From: Ophioceras dolichostomum
Lineage: Eukaryota > Ascomycota > Sordariomycetes > Magnaporthales > Ophioceraceae
Length of the DNA stretch: 36,634 nucleotides
Direction of reading: 5' to 3'
Assembly (NCBI GenBank): GCA_003049485.1
Contig: PYST01000369.1
Coordinates: forward strand, 1-36,634
Shown piece by piece: positions 1-11,800 of this stretch. The notes beneath the pieces were generated by a model. It had not been told where the DNA came from and did not search any database. It was given only the letters and a program-made list of their open reading frames with translations. The position numbers and the translations under genes are program-made. Positions within the stretch are counted from its first letter, which is position 1. Every line of letters begins with the position of its first letter.

Positions 1-1368
1 ATTGTGAAAATCTCTTTTTTTGGTGGGGTGGGGCCGAGGGCTCATGACCCATAACTACCCCTGACCCATAACCCCCCCCCTGACTCTAAAGCACTGGATA
101 AGGTAGTCGGCTCAATGCCTTATCAAACAATGCCTACCGTACCTGCAAGAGTGGCCTAATAGTGGCCTTAGTCCCATCCTCAGGCTGTTTCATTTTCATG
201 TGACATGCGCGGTATGCGGAATGCGATGCATGCATGGTCCAAGGCCGAGCGCCAGAGCAGGGTGCGCCGCGGAAGCACGGGAACCAAGGTGGGATGGACG
301 GGAAGGATGGCTCACAAAGTCCGGCCGCCATGACTTCATTTGTGTAAGGTTATTCTCGATTTCAACCTCGTTTTTTCTATTTCTTTGTTTTCTTCTTCGT
401 CCTGGCATGGGGTTCAGGGTCCAAGATAGCCTTGAAGTTTGCTTGTCTTCGTCAACTGTCGGCATTTACTACCTCGACCACAAGGTTACCTAGCCGAAAC
501 CAGTTGTCGTTGTTTGAACGACCCTGAAAATCTGCAATGCAATCTCGATGTGAACATGTTTGAGTTAGAATCATCCGTCGTACATGCCAGCGCACGCGTC
601 AACTTGTCTCGGGGAGGCGAAAATAGCACGTCGTGAACCAACATGATGTAGATTATTTTTGTCTAGAAAACGCCGACCAGAGGATAGTATCTATGGTGTT
701 AACTCTTGTTTTTACAAAGCTCCGCTCTGGTTCGTCTGAGGCCTTCCCTCACTGTCGCCTGCTTGATATTTGTACTCCTACAACTGAGTACCTAGGCAGG
801 TAGGCAGTCAGGCATGATGACAGTTATATGTTACACACTAAAGGTGGTGATGATGCCCACCACTTCAGCAACCCGTCAAAGTAACTTTTGTTTGGCCAGT
901 GATGAGAAGTTGGAGGCGTCACTTCAGAACGCAGAAAACAGGGAGAGTAAATAGAGTAGTAAGAAGTACACAAGAAGAGGAGGGTGGGTGGTTTAGTGAG
1001 AGCAACACTCTTACGATGGTAGTAATGTGATCCCAGCAGCAGAGGGAAAAGAAGAGAGGAGAAAAGAAAAAAAAAAGCAGAAAATGAACCGAAAAAAATA
1101 GAAATGGGAAAAGCAAAAGGCCGGTCCAGTTCAAACTCCGGGAAGACGTCTCAGCTCTTGATGGTCATCCCTTTTTGTATCCATCTATGCAAAGGTGCCA
1201 GAATTGGCCGCCATCCACCCAAGCTTTCTGCTCTCTCGAATAGTGTTCACAAGTCTTCTCCACGAGGAGTTTCTTTCAAGGAAAAAAAAATGAAGAAACC
1301 ACCGTCTTGTCGAACCAATCGGTCCCGTTCAGAGATATAGCAAAACTCCTTGTCACCGGCGGTCTTCC

Positions 1369-1451
<83 letters not shown>

Positions 1452-1804
1452 ACGCCACCTAATATGCCTCGTAGGGGAAGACTTTCGCGTCTCTATTCCC
1501 TCAAGCCGTCGTCGGTTCAGGATAATGCAAAACAAGAGAACTAGAAAAGAAGAGAGACAAAGGAGAAAAATATGAGAGAAAAAGGAGTGTACGGAGAATA
1601 GTAATAGTCTGCCGCATCCCAAGATGCACCCCCTTTCTGCCGCGCCGAGAATCACTCCAAAGACAGACGTTGCCGACTTGACGATGGGTGATGCGCGAGG
1701 GGGCAACTGAGATGTGTCGGAAGTGGACGGTCTGGAAAGAGGACCAAAGAAAGTCTCGATTGACATCTCAGAGGGTCTCTCAGAGAGGAAAAGTGGCTGC
1801 TTCG
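1..1804. other. Intergenic region downstream of the Siw14-like gene
   Basis: No convincing coding sequence on either strand; the open frames are short, lack similarity to anything I recognise and several depend on low-complexity sequence. Visible structure includes a direct repeat of TGACCCATAAC at 45-55 and 62-72, a TACCTAGG-type element near 788-796, a purine-rich stretch around 1035-1100, and a long CT microsatellite (listed separately). Confidence 0.6.
1372..1448. repeat. (CT)n dinucleotide microsatellite, about 38 units
   Basis: An uninterrupted CT/TC run of about 77 bases. It creates spurious Arg-Glu and Ser-Leu open frames on the two strands. It lies about 360 bp beyond the stop codon of the Siw14-like gene. 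Length is likely polymorphic between strains. Confidence 0.95.
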
Positions 1805-2839
1805 TCATGGGCCGGCTGCTTCGATGCTGGCCGGCATTGTCCCGAGGCCGTACTCGGAGGCGAGCCAGATGAAGAGCACGACGGCGGAGAACACGGTGGC
1901 GCGAAAGAACGTCCGCGTCCGCATGGAGACCTGGGACCGGTGGGCGAACAGGTTCGAGATGGCGGTGAGGTCGAAGGCGGTGATGTAGTCGATGTCGCAG
2001 TCCCGCTCCTTGGGCTTCGCGAAGGACCTGTACTCGTCCAGGATCGAGGACAGCTCCCAGCCGGTCACCTTGCGGACCACGCCGACGACGCAGCCCGTGC
2101 GGTGCTTGCCGTGGTTGCAGTGGATCAGCAGCGGGTGGTTCTGCCGGTCGAGGATGAGGTGCAGGATGGCCCTCATCGTGTCGATCGGGATCGCCGACTT
2201 CTTGGTGCCGGGCACGTCGAACACGTGGTGCTTGATGCCGCTCGAGTCCAGGAAGGACTCGTACCCGGCGGGGAACTCCTTCTGCACCAGCGTCACGACC
2301 GACTTCAGCCCGAGGCTCCGGATGAAGGTGTAGTCCTCCTCCTGGGGGAAGCTGCAGCGGTAGACGCCGGGCACGACGATCCCGAAATTCGCCGGCCTGC
2401 CGTTCTGAGGCACAAAGGATTTGAGCAGCAATTCTGCCTTTTCGGGGTCGACGGCCGTCTGGTGGTCGTCGACCGTTTGAAGAGACAGTAAGGAGGCCGC
2501 CGTCACAACCCTAGCTTGATCTCGTGACAGAAGCTTCCCATCCTCCCATGAGAGTGGTTCCCTGGGGTCGGCCCACTCGTCTGGTTCTGATGAATGGTCC
2601 GGGAGGAGCCTCGTCACCGACGAGGTCTCTGAGCCGTTAAGGCTGTGCGACGAGTTCGAGGCCCTCCTGATCGTGCTCTCCATCGCTTCCAGGTCGTCTT
2701 CGCTCTTGGAAGCCCTCTTCACCGCCAGCTCCTTCTCGGCGGTCTTGCGCGCGTTGCCCTCCTCAGCGAACACACGCCTCTTCGACACCATCTTCCCCGC
2801 CATCATCGTCACAATTCCGGCGAGTTCTGATATCGGCAT
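1805..2839 (-). CDS. SIW14: Siw14/OCA-family dual-specificity (inositol pyrophosphate) phosphatase with C-terminal membrane segment
   Basis: The single-exon product is 344 aa from the first in-frame ATG (2839). ATGs at 2806 and 2803 have better start context and would give about 332 aa. The C-terminal half is a Siw14-type atypical tyrosine phosphatase domain. It begins around NFGIVVPGVYRCSFP and carries the CX5R active-site loop HCNHGKHRTG (Cys241, Arg247 from the 2839 start), close to the HCxxGKHRTG loop of yeast Siw14, then a DEYRSFAKPK segment. The family hydrolyses the 5-beta-phosphate of inositol pyrophosphates; older annotations call it tyrosine phosphatase. The N-terminal 140 residues are charged and Ser-rich, probably disordered. 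After the catalytic domain a hydrophobic stretch (about residues 312-335, FSAVVLFIWLASEYGLG) looks like a tail anchor, which yeast Siw14 lacks to my knowledge. The frame stays open upstream to 3169 with no ATG, so an unseen 5' exon is possible. The family call is firm, the start is not. Confidence 0.88.
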   Translation of the reverse strand: MPISELAGIVTMMAGKMVSKRRVFAEEGNARKTAEKELAVKRASKSEDDLEAMESTIRRASNSSHSLNGSETSSVTRLLPDHSSEPDEWADPREPLSWEDGKLLSRDQARVVTAASLLSLQTVDDHQTAVDPEKAELLLKSFVPQNGRPANFGIVVPGVYRCSFPQEEDYTFIRSLGLKSVVTLVQKEFPAGYESFLDSSGIKHHVFDVPGTKKSAIPIDTMRAILHLILDRQNHPLLIHCNHGKHRTGCVVGVVRKVTGWELSSILDEYRSFAKPKERDCDIDYITAFDLTAISNLFAHRSQVSMRTRTFFRATVFSAVVLFIWLASEYGLGTMPASIEAAGP

Positions 2840-4619
2840 TGGCTTGGATTTCGTCCAGCAACAAGCCGCTAGAATGGTCGCGAGCGGGAATATGGAATAT
2901 GCGTGACGTAGTCGTACTATGTGTGTGCTTGGGGGGGAAAGAGAGTAAGAGACAGAAGAGAGGTGGGCAGTAATGTGACGAGAGACCGAGAAGAGGGGTT
3001 TTACAGGAGCCAGGCAGTCGGGTTCTTCCTTGAATCGACAGAGTCGGGCCCGGGCGAATCGGAGAGAATGCGAGTGGTGTGACGGGGGACAGCAAGATGG
3101 AAGAGGAGTGACGGCGATGCCAAGGGAGTGGTGATACCGACGTGGCCGGCAGTGCTCAAAGGGCACCACAGGGGAACCGATTGGCGCCGTGGATCAGCAT
3201 CTTGATTTTTGACGTTCCACGCGAGCGGTTTCTGTATTGGGTAAACGCGGGTTGCGCACGGTAAATCGGCGCGAAGCTGAAAGGCAGCCTGTGTGCCGCT
3301 ATATATGTGCTTTTTCTGCCTTTCTCCGATGGATCTGGGGTTTGTCGAGTCGAGGAAAAAAAAAAGGTTCAGTAATTGAGGGTCTGGTTCCTCTCAATTA
3401 TGGGAGAGAAAAGTCAACCCAAGCATGCTCGGGGCAGCAGGTTTTCTCGCGTGGGTGGCTGGCTCCGGTCGTCAGCAAGTCGGTGTTAGCTCTCAGCGGC
3501 GGCTTTTAGTGGGGGGAGGTCGAGGTGCCCTGACAAGCGGATCCTGCGGGGTCTCGTGCTCGTTGTTTGCTCTTTCAGGAGGGTGCTGAAGCTTCCAGCG
3601 TCATATCCCGTCAGAAAAGCTCAGGGGGGAAACCCCACTAGTGAACAAAGGGGCGCACCCGTGGCACCGACTCGATTGGAAAAGGGCAAGGACCAGAGGC
3701 CGGCTGCTCTGTGAGAGATTGATGGGTAATGGGGTCCCTGAGTGGGTGGAGTGTAACTTTAAAACCAGAAACTAGACCCGACACGCGACCGCGCAAACTG
3801 CGCGTGGAAGTAACGTGCTCTCGTTGGTCCGTCCGTGGCACTACGCCCAGGAGGTGTGGGAGGTGTGGTGGGCTGAGCTTAGGTTTTTCTGGAAGCCAAG
3901 TGATGGAGATGATGGCATCAGAGGATGGTGGCCTCTATGGTTTCAATCTTCTACGAGTGAATGAGAGGCCGAATGAGAGTGCGAATGGATGGAAACTCGT
4001 GGGGCATTTTCCGGTATTGTTTCAACAAGATGAGAGAGGCATGGGTGAGGGAATGTATAGCTCAGGAGCTTTGCTCTTCGGTTGATGAATAGTGGCAGAC
4101 TCGTGAGTTGGCACTTTTGTCGACCTCGAAATCTGCGCGATCTGCGCGATCTGCGCGGCGCATTGACAGGGAAATGCCGATGCCTTCCTCCTCCTAGGTC
4201 ATTGAATCGACTAGACGCCACCACTGACACACAAAACCGTCGATTCAATGACACCGGCAACAGAGTGTTTCGCGCGGACCAGCCAGTCTCAAAATTCCTG
4301 TTGGGCAGCGGCTGCTGTCAAGAGGCGCAACATTGACGCCGTGTTTCCCCTGCACCTATAATGAGTGTGTCATGGAATGAACCACCTTCATAGAACAAGC
4401 TCCATTGTCTCGAGGTGCATTTCGGCCTGTGAGTGAACGTTGCTTTCAACGTTGGTCTTTCCATCATCGGTAACCCTGTGCTTGAGTGCCACTCTTCTCA
4501 CTCGTGATGGAGTTTCCCTTCCTCTTTTGGTTTTCGATGTACAGCAATCATTCATTACAATATCAGTACATATCGACATAGGTCCTTAGCCATGCTAGCA
4601 CCAGAGTGAGGGCTCGGTT
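2840..4619. other. Intergenic: promoter/leader of the Siw14-like gene and 3' flank of the AIM19-like gene
   Basis: No supported gene. The first 330 bases are pyrimidine-rich on the minus strand, as expected for the leader of the Siw14-like gene. Short open frames at 3237-3509, 3729-4085 and 3943-4260 show no recognisable domain. A 9-base unit (ATCTGCGCG) is repeated three times in tandem at 4131-4157. Confidence 0.55.
4131..4157. repeat. Tandem repeat, ATCTGCGCG x3
   Basis: Three perfect adjacent copies of ATCTGCGCG followed by a partial GCG. It lies in non-coding sequence between two minus-strand genes. No function is evident. Confidence 0.85.
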
Positions 4620-5167
4620 CTACTGATCTCCCCAGCGGTTTCGCGCCACCCTCTCAGCCTTCTCCTTCTCCCTGTTGCCCGTGAAATAAACAAAGCCGCC
4701 GCCAACGGTGTTAGCGGCTCCGAGTCCGATTGCCGCGCCACGCACCAGGCCCCTTGCTGTGAACTTGCTCCTGAGTGAGGCCGGCCGGCGGCGGAGAGCC
4801 AGCAGTGTATACATGCCGCTCCAGGCTGCCGTGATTCCGGCGCTATCGATCTTCCATCCGGCGAGGTTTAGATAGCTTGAAAACATGAGCACCGGTGCGA
4901 AAAGCATGGGGAATGCCTGAAACGGCCGGAAGTGGAGAGCCGTGATCAGGGTCGCGAGTCCCATTGGAGCCATCGATGATGCTGCGTTGCGTTAGTAGCC
5001 GTTGATATTTATGTAGGGACCTTGGTCTTGAATAGCCGGCCATTGCACGTATATTGAGAGCCTGCCAGAGACAAGAGGAGAAGGACGGGACCAGAACGCT
5101 TACATCCCCATGCTTCAACATGTGACAGTACGGAACGGGGAGGCTCATTTTTGCCCTCTGTTGCCAT
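4620..5167 (-). CDS. AIM19-like small mitochondrial membrane protein (two exons)
   Basis: Exon 1 is 5167-5104 and exon 2 is 4981-4620, giving 141 aa. The 122-nt intron (5103-4982) has a GTAAGC donor, a TACTAAC branch site and a GCAG acceptor. Joining the exons keeps phase and replaces a frame lacking an N-terminus with MATEGKNEPPRSVLSHVEAW followed by GSSSMAPMG. An unspliced reading starting at 4973 would give only 117 aa. The protein has two or three hydrophobic segments (ALHFRPFQAFPMLFAPVLMF, GITAAWSGMYTLLAL, GAAIGLGAANTVGGGFVYF) and a charged C-terminus. The pattern of an AG-x-TAAWSG-x-Y segment, a basic loop, then an LxxANxxxGG helix resembles yeast Aim19 and its filamentous-fungal homologues, whose biochemical role is unknown. 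The family call rests on remembered motif similarity. It shares an upstream region with the J-protein gene on the other strand. Confidence 0.68.
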
Positions 5168-5995
5168 GGTACCGGACGACAGTAAGGTCTTTACGAAATG
5201 CGAGGTTGGGCATTGAAGCCGCAAGTTGTCAAGCAGTCGGATCAGCCAGGTCGCCGCGCGGGGATGCCATGAATATAAACCAGATGTCGTTTTGGTTCCG
5301 TCCTGCTGAAATATTCCATCCTCATTTTTTCCACGGAGACGTGACGTCGTGCATCCCTAGAGCGGTAGTCACAGGGATCAGGCCTATGACTAAGCTAACC
5401 CACGATAACGGCAACCAGCAATTGGCCCGCTCCGGCGATTCTCGAAATTCAAGTCGAAGCATCCAACACGACGCCGCAAGCCGTTTTGACCTGTAAATCC
5501 ACTCCGGCCATCATGAAATTGTTCGGTATACATCTATAGCCGAGACTGCGAGCTTTTGTGCCTATCCGCCCTTCGAAAATCGATCATCCGGCCCGTCTGC
5601 GGTCACGGACTCTACCGAAAACCTGACGCCGAGCCTCCTATTTACTGTGGACACCATCGCATCTCAGCACCACGGCTGATACCGCCTCCGCCAACAGCCA
5701 TACGCACATAATCACTGCCGCATCGAGCGAAGCAGCCAACTGCCTCTACTCACTCGCATAGACTCCGATATCGTCCTGAAGGCCACTTTTCGGGGAAGGT
5801 CATACCCCTGGTCTTAGCTCGGATCGTGTCCATAGGCAATAGTCAAGCGGAAAAAGAGTTGACCGGAGCACAAACATCAACAAACTAGGATCCTCGTTCT
5901 AAAATCCTCCGTGCCCCTCCTGCTACTTCCTTGACTCTGGACTTCCCTCACCCGCCGGCCTCCTTCCGTCGTCCAGATATACCCGCCTGCCCTCC
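5168..5995. promoter_or_regulatory. Intergenic region between divergent AIM19-like and J-protein genes
   Basis: An 828-bp space between two divergent start codons, so it must hold both promoters. An AT-rich TATA-like stretch is seen at 5273-5280, about 107 bases from the AIM19-like start. No coding sequence is supported; open frames at 5110-5496 and nearby overlap exon 1 on the wrong strand. Confidence 0.5.
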
Positions 5996-7224
5996 ATGCC
6001 GCCAAGCGCTACGGCAACCGGGGCTAGCGCCTCGAACAATAATAACAATGGCGGAGGCGCGAGGAATCGCGAGCACAACCAAGGGAACCAGGAGCGCAAA
6101 TACACAGTCGAGCAGAAGGCTGCGGTGTTGAGGATCAGACGCTGCAGCCCGACGGCCTTCTACGACATCCTGGCCCTGGAGGAGGTGCGCACGACCTGCT
6201 CCGAGTCCGAGATCAAGAAGGCGTACCGCAAGCAGTCGCTGCTGACCCACCCGGACAAGAACGGCCACGAGCACGCCGACGAGGCCTTCAAGATGGTCGC
6301 CCGCGCCTTCAGCGTCCTGGGCGACAAGGAGAAGCGCGAGAAGTACGACAAGTTCGGTACAGACCCCGACTCGAGGTTCGAGAGCGCTCGCGCCCAGAAC
6401 CCTTTCTCTGGGTTCGCTCAGAGGAACGCCGGAGGCGGCGCCGGGATGGGCGGCGGTGGGTTTGGTGGCGGGTTTCCTGGTGGAGGATTCGAGGAGGAAA
6501 TCAGCCCCGAAGAGATGTTCCGGAGGTTCTTTGGCGGTGGCGGGTTTGGTATGCAGTCACATTCCTTGTTCCTATCTTTATCTTTGTCTTCGCCTGCTAT
6601 TGAAGAGCGGGGGGAGCGACCAACAGTGGCCCGTGGCTAACAGATGGCGCGGCAAACTACCTCGCACGCACGCACGTAGGCCTCGACACAGGGCCTCAGT
6701 TCGTCTTCAACATGGGCGGGCCGGGCATCCGTGTTCACCAGTTCGGAGGCAACCGGCCCAGGAGGCGGCCTCGCGAAGGCGAGCAACTGCAGGACACCAG
6801 CTTACTGTCGACGATCCTCGGCCTGCTCCCAATACTGTTCCTCTTCGTCCTGCCGCTCCTCTCATCGCTCTTCTCCGGCGGCCCCTCGCAGCCGGCGATG
6901 CCACAGATGGTGTTCGACGAGCCAAAAGCGCCGTTCACGCACAGGGGCGTGCTGGAGCCGTCCAAGGTCAACTTCTTCATACGCGAGGACGACTGGCTCG
7001 GTTTCAAGGACAAGCCGCACAAGATCTCGCAGCTGCACAAGCACGCCTACATCCTACGCGTCAACACGCTGCGCCAGGAGTGCCAGATCGAGATGCAGCA
7101 GAAGATGAGGCTGCGCGAGGCCGCCCAGGGGTGGTTCTTCCAGGACCCGGAGAAGATGAAGGTCGCAGATAAGCACCCGATGCCTGGCTGCGAGAGGTTG
7201 AGGAAGCTGGGCGAGACGCTATGA
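5996..7224 (+). CDS. HLJ1: ER-membrane J-domain co-chaperone, HLJ1/DNAJB12 type (two exons)
   Basis: Exon 1 is 5996-6548 and exon 2 is 6680-7224, giving 365 aa. The 131-nt intron has a GTATGC donor, a GGCTAAC branch site near 6635 and a TAG acceptor. Splicing makes the expected GF-rich linker read GLDTGPQFVFN before GGPGIRVHQFGG. Domain order: an Asn/Gly-rich N-terminus; J domain about residues 54-120 with HPD at 85-87 and a DKEKREKYDKFG end; Gly/Phe-rich linker about 140-200; one transmembrane helix about 226-249 (LLSTILGLLPILFLFVLP); then a C-terminal DUF1977-like region. This is the layout of yeast Hlj1 and animal DNAJB12/B14, whose J domain faces the cytosol. They recruit Hsp70 for ER-associated degradation of membrane proteins. 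The length is close to DNAJB12 and longer than yeast Hlj1. Confidence 0.92.
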
Positions 7225-8877
7225 TCGTCATACGGTCTGGGGTCTTTAAATCTTGGGGGGCTTTGGCGGGCACTTGGTCACACAGATGCCCCGATGTGTT
7301 TGGATCTATATATTTCTCGTTCTTGGGTCCAGTTACAGAGACAACCGGCGATGCTTTTCTCGAGATTGATGAATTCGATGGCCAGAGAAGGGACAGGCGA
7401 TGTCGTCCGGGGCGTTTTACGCATCGTGCAGTATAGTTCGTCGGGTTCCTCCGTGCCTCATACTTGGTTCTTTTTCTTTCTGCTCACGACGAATATGCGG
7501 GCGTTTTTGGAGAGGAGGATCCGGTATATAGCATTCGTCTGTTCCCGGCGGTCCCGTGGATGCATTTTGGAAGGCGGCGGGCAGGGGGGCTGCACGTATA
7601 ATAATTGCACGTTACAAATAGAACATTGTTCCTACGATAACAAAGAGATGGGATCACAGACGCAAAAAGGCAAGGAGGTAATCCGGCTCGCGAAATACCC
7701 CGATAAGCGCATGCTTGCAGTAAGCCAAGATCAAGGTCGACTTCTCAGGAACTGGTGGCGTTTTTGAATGCCATCGATTATCGATGCTCATGCACCCACG
7801 CATGCACTCAGTCCACGCCAACCGCCGCTTGGGCTGCGTCATCCCCTGAAAAGGACAAAAACCGGAGTGGTAGTGACTGCCCACCGTTACATCGCACCAA
7901 TATGATAACCGGGACGCGCAAGCTTTCGAAGCAACTTGAACGTTCTGAGTCTTGTGCGTCTTTTGTTTGGTGCACAACACATCTAGGATTGAGAAATTCG
8001 TAACCAGGCCACGAATGACAAAAGTCAATCAGGAGCGAAATGGACGATTGTTCATTGGCCACGTTGGCAGTTGAGAATCCTAAAAAGCTGTTGCCTGGTG
8101 GAGGGCAGCAGCAAAGAACCTGCAGCGTCCAATCCCTAACATCAGTGAGACGCCACTCGCCACATTGGACATTCACTTGATGAGGGCCTGTTCGTGGCGG
8201 TGCGCCGAACGCCGAGCGACGGGGTGGAAATGTTGGGCAGTTTCTCAGCCTCTAGGCGGAAAGCCGGTGCAAGAAGAGCAAATTGAGGCGTTGATAGGAA
8301 ATGCAAGAGCAGCTAGCCTTTCACAGCCTCGAGAGTTTCTGGGAGAAAAGCAACTTGAGCCTCGATGTGGCCGAGGATGCCAACGGAGACCAAGCGCCGG
8401 GGGAGGGTCGTTCCAGTGGAACCCTGAGGCTGCGGCTGACAACCCCTCTGACGGGTCCCTCAATCGTATGGTGACGCAACAGCGGCCTGGAGCTGGCCGT
8501 CGCCTCCCTGTTTGCCTGGTCGGGGACCTTTTTGTCTTGCGCATCCTCCTGCGGCACTTCAACTCACGCCTTGACTTCTAGAATGCACATGTCAGGACGA
8601 TCGAGCCGTTTGCACGAACAACAGTCTATCTATTTCCATTGTATTTCTCAATCCTATCTCCAGCAGTATTTTGACTTGTCTCGTCGTTCCCTCGTTCCCT
8701 AGATCTTAAATTTGCCAGCTTTTGGAGTGGTTTGGAGCTCCCAGCAGCCTCGAGCTGGGGCAGCAGCTCAACCTCCGTCATCGTATCCCCCACCGCTTTG
8801 GCAACACCCTCCGAACGATTACCTATAGCAACACCTCTACACTATCCCGTGCCGGGGACCTCGCCGCCCTGGCCAAA
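7225..8877. other. Intergenic: 3' flank of the J-protein gene and promoter/leader of the MINDY gene
   Basis: No supported coding gene. Two short upstream reading frames could lie in the leader of the deubiquitinase gene: ATG 8301 (56 codons) and ATG 8583 (39 codons, ending at 8702). The stretch 8620-8720 is T/C-rich, like a fungal leader or transcription start zone. An open frame at 8165-8581 starts with TTG and has no recognisable domain. Confidence 0.5.
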
Positions 8878-11800
8878 ATGGTCACTCGAAAATCCATACC
8901 AGAAAACACGAGCGTCGATCCCGTCGCTGCCTCGCAATTCCGAGTCCAGGATGCTAGACGGGAGCTCTGGTCGGCCACCGAGTCGGAATCTAGTGGGGAC
9001 ATGGTGTGGGGAGCCGACCAGTCAAGTGCCGCGCAAAACCACAGTCCACTGGTCCAACCGGCGACACAACAAGGCACAGAGGCCATCAGCAGGAGTTTAA
9101 ACCCTCTCGATGATGCTCCCGATGCGCTCCGGCCAGGTGGGACCTCGGCATGGTCATTGTCACCGTCGCCATCACCAGTACCGGATCCAGTTCCAGTAGC
9201 ACCAGTCCCGGCGACCCAGTATACCAATAACCCGTTCGACGGATCGGACGAGAACGTATGGCGCGATGAGCCCGAGAATAAGGTCCTATTACCCCTATCT
9301 ACTACAGGGACCGGGAGTGGGATCACGGGAGTTTATCAGACTGCTTTCCAACATGAAGTGCCGGACGCGCTTCGCCCAGGCGCCGGTGCTGTCAAGCCGG
9401 AAACAAATCCGTTCAAGCGGAAGCCGACGCCTGGGTCTAGCCAGGACGCAGTGAATACGATTCCACCGATGCCCCTGGGAAACTCACCAGCCGCGGCAGC
9501 TGATGCCTTCTCACAACTGGGCATCACCACCGAACCTAGCAATAACCCCTGGCAGCCTGCCCTGGACGAGCAAAAACTAGCCGCCACATCTACGGGCGGC
9601 TCTTTCGTCCCTATAGTGGACGAGCAAGACACCCTAAAGGATGCTTGGGCGTCTAAGGAGCCATCGAGGAAACCCTCCCCGAGTAACAATATGGGTCACT
9701 CCCCGTCATTAATGTCGTTCCCCTCGGAAGAGGAGGGTGAAGGCTCGTCCTCAGCCTGGGATGAGCTCGCATCCCCGAAGAACGCGTCCCCACCGAAACC
9801 GCCAGCGCCGGTAGGGGCAACGGACACTTCTGTCTTTGAGGACCAGCATGCATGGGATGATGTCGGCAAGCTGGAGAAGGGGAAAAATCCTGAACGGCAA
9901 CCTGCTCTCATACCCGACCTTGACTTCGGCAACAACGGCAATGGGCAGTGGAACTTGATGGATGAGGGACCTAGGCCAGGCGAGCTGTCAAGACGGAGTA
10001 CATGGGAAGACTTCGAGGACGCCGCTGACGAACCCTCATCGTCTGCTGCCAAAGAGCCCCTTGTGCCAATAACGACGACCGGGGCATCCATCGACGCTGT
10101 ATTCCAACCCTCTAAGAACGGCAAGGAGCCAGCGGACCCGACGGATATTGCTCCAAAATTACCTCCTAGGACCTCGACTGACGCCCCGCAGCCGCCTCCC
10201 CGCGCATCTACAACAAGCAAAACCGAGACATACCAGATTAAGAACATCAACTGGCACGATGTGAACGCGAGCAAGAACCCGCGCACATCTCCCATCCTCG
10301 TGCAGAACGCGAACGGACCCTGCCCTCTTGTCGCGCTAGTGAACGCGCTCACCCTGACGACGCCTGCAGACATCAAGACAGCCCTGGTCGACACGTTGCG
10401 GTCGCGGGAGCAGATCAGCCTTTCATTCCTCCTCGACGCCGTGTTCGACGAGCTGATGTCGTCGCGCCGGGTCGGCGAGGACGCGGCGCTGCCGGACGTC
10501 TCGGACCTCTATGATTTCCTCAAGGGCCTGCACACGGGCATGAACGTGAACCCCCGCTTCGTGCCGACGCCGGCGGTGGTCAAGGCCTTCCAGCGCACGT
10601 CGCTGACGCACATCCACCCGGCCCAGCGCAGCGGCAGCATGATTCCCGGCACGTTCGAAGACACGCGCGAGATGAGACTGTACGCCACGTTCGCCATCCC
10701 CCTCATCCACGGCTGGATCCCCGCGCCCGACGACTCCGCGAGCGAGGCCTTCAGGCGGCAGGCGGAGTCGTACGAAGACGCACAGAACCTGCTGTTCCGC
10801 GAGGAGGAGCTGGAGGAGAAGCTCCTGAGCAGCCCCGGCGCGGGGCTCTCGGAGGAGGAGCAGCGCGTGTACCAGGACATCTTGACGATCAAGTCGTTCC
10901 TCAGCATCTCGGCGACGCAGCTGACCGCGTACGGCCTCGAAGTGATCACGGAGGCGATGAAGCCCGGCTCGATTGCCATCCTGTTCCGGAACGACCACTT
11001 CTCGACCCTGTACCGCCACCCGCAGACCCTCGAGCTGCTGACCCTCGTTACGGACGCCGGGTACGCCGGCCACGCCGAGATCGTCTGGGAGTCGTTGGTC
11101 GACGTTAACGGCGAGCGGGCCGAGTTCTTCTCGGGCGATTTCCGCCTGGTCGGCGGCGCCAGCCACGGCGGCAACAACCTGCACCAGCGCAGCGCCAGCA
11201 TGCCGGGCGCGTTCCCCGGCGGCGAATCGTCGTCGTCCGGCGTCGACGATGATGGCAGCGGCGGTTGGACGACGGTGACGAACCGCAAGCACCACAACCA
11301 CCACGGCAGCGGCGGTAGCACGTCCGCCGCCGCCGCCGCAGCATCTTCGTCGTCCGCCACGGCGGCAGCAGCGGCGTCGCCCATGTCGCCCAGCTCCGAG
11401 CTGGAAGACCGCGACCTCGCGCTGGCGATGCAGCTCCAGGAAGAAGAGGACCAGCGCCATCGCGAGGAGCAGGCGCGCCGCCACCGCGAGAGCCAGCTGT
11501 CGGAGCAGTTCATCGAGCAGCAGGCCCGACGGGTGAGCGGGACGTCCTCCTCCGTCCCCGTCACCACAAGCGGCGGGCGCGGCGGGAGACGAAGCTCTGC
11601 CACAGGCGGCGGCAGCAGCGGCATGGGCCGGGGCAGCCCGGCCAGCAGCTCCTCCGGCCTCAGCACCGGTCTCCGAGCGGGCCGAGGCGGCCTAGGCGGC
11701 AGGACCCAGGTGGTCCGGCCCCTCGTCCCGCCCGCCGCGTCGAACCCGGCCCCGGCGGTCAGGCGCCACGCCGACGACGGCGCGGAGGACGCGCCCCCGT

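Noticed and set aside
1247..1808. Open frames coding Arg-Glu or Ser-Leu repeats
   Set aside because: They are generated by translation of the CT microsatellite.
1688..2491. 267-codon plus-strand frame over the Siw14-like gene
   Set aside because: It is the antisense shadow of the phosphatase domain; composition is driven by GC-rich codons and no motif is present.
8165..8581. 138-codon plus-strand frame upstream of the MINDY gene
   Set aside because: It starts with TTG, shows no similarity to a known family and has non-coding composition.
10423..11666. Long minus-strand open frames (353 and 385 codons) opposite the MINDY gene
   Set aside because: They are antisense to a strongly conserved catalytic domain, rich in Arg/Ala/Gly from GC-rich third codon positions, and show no domain of their own.
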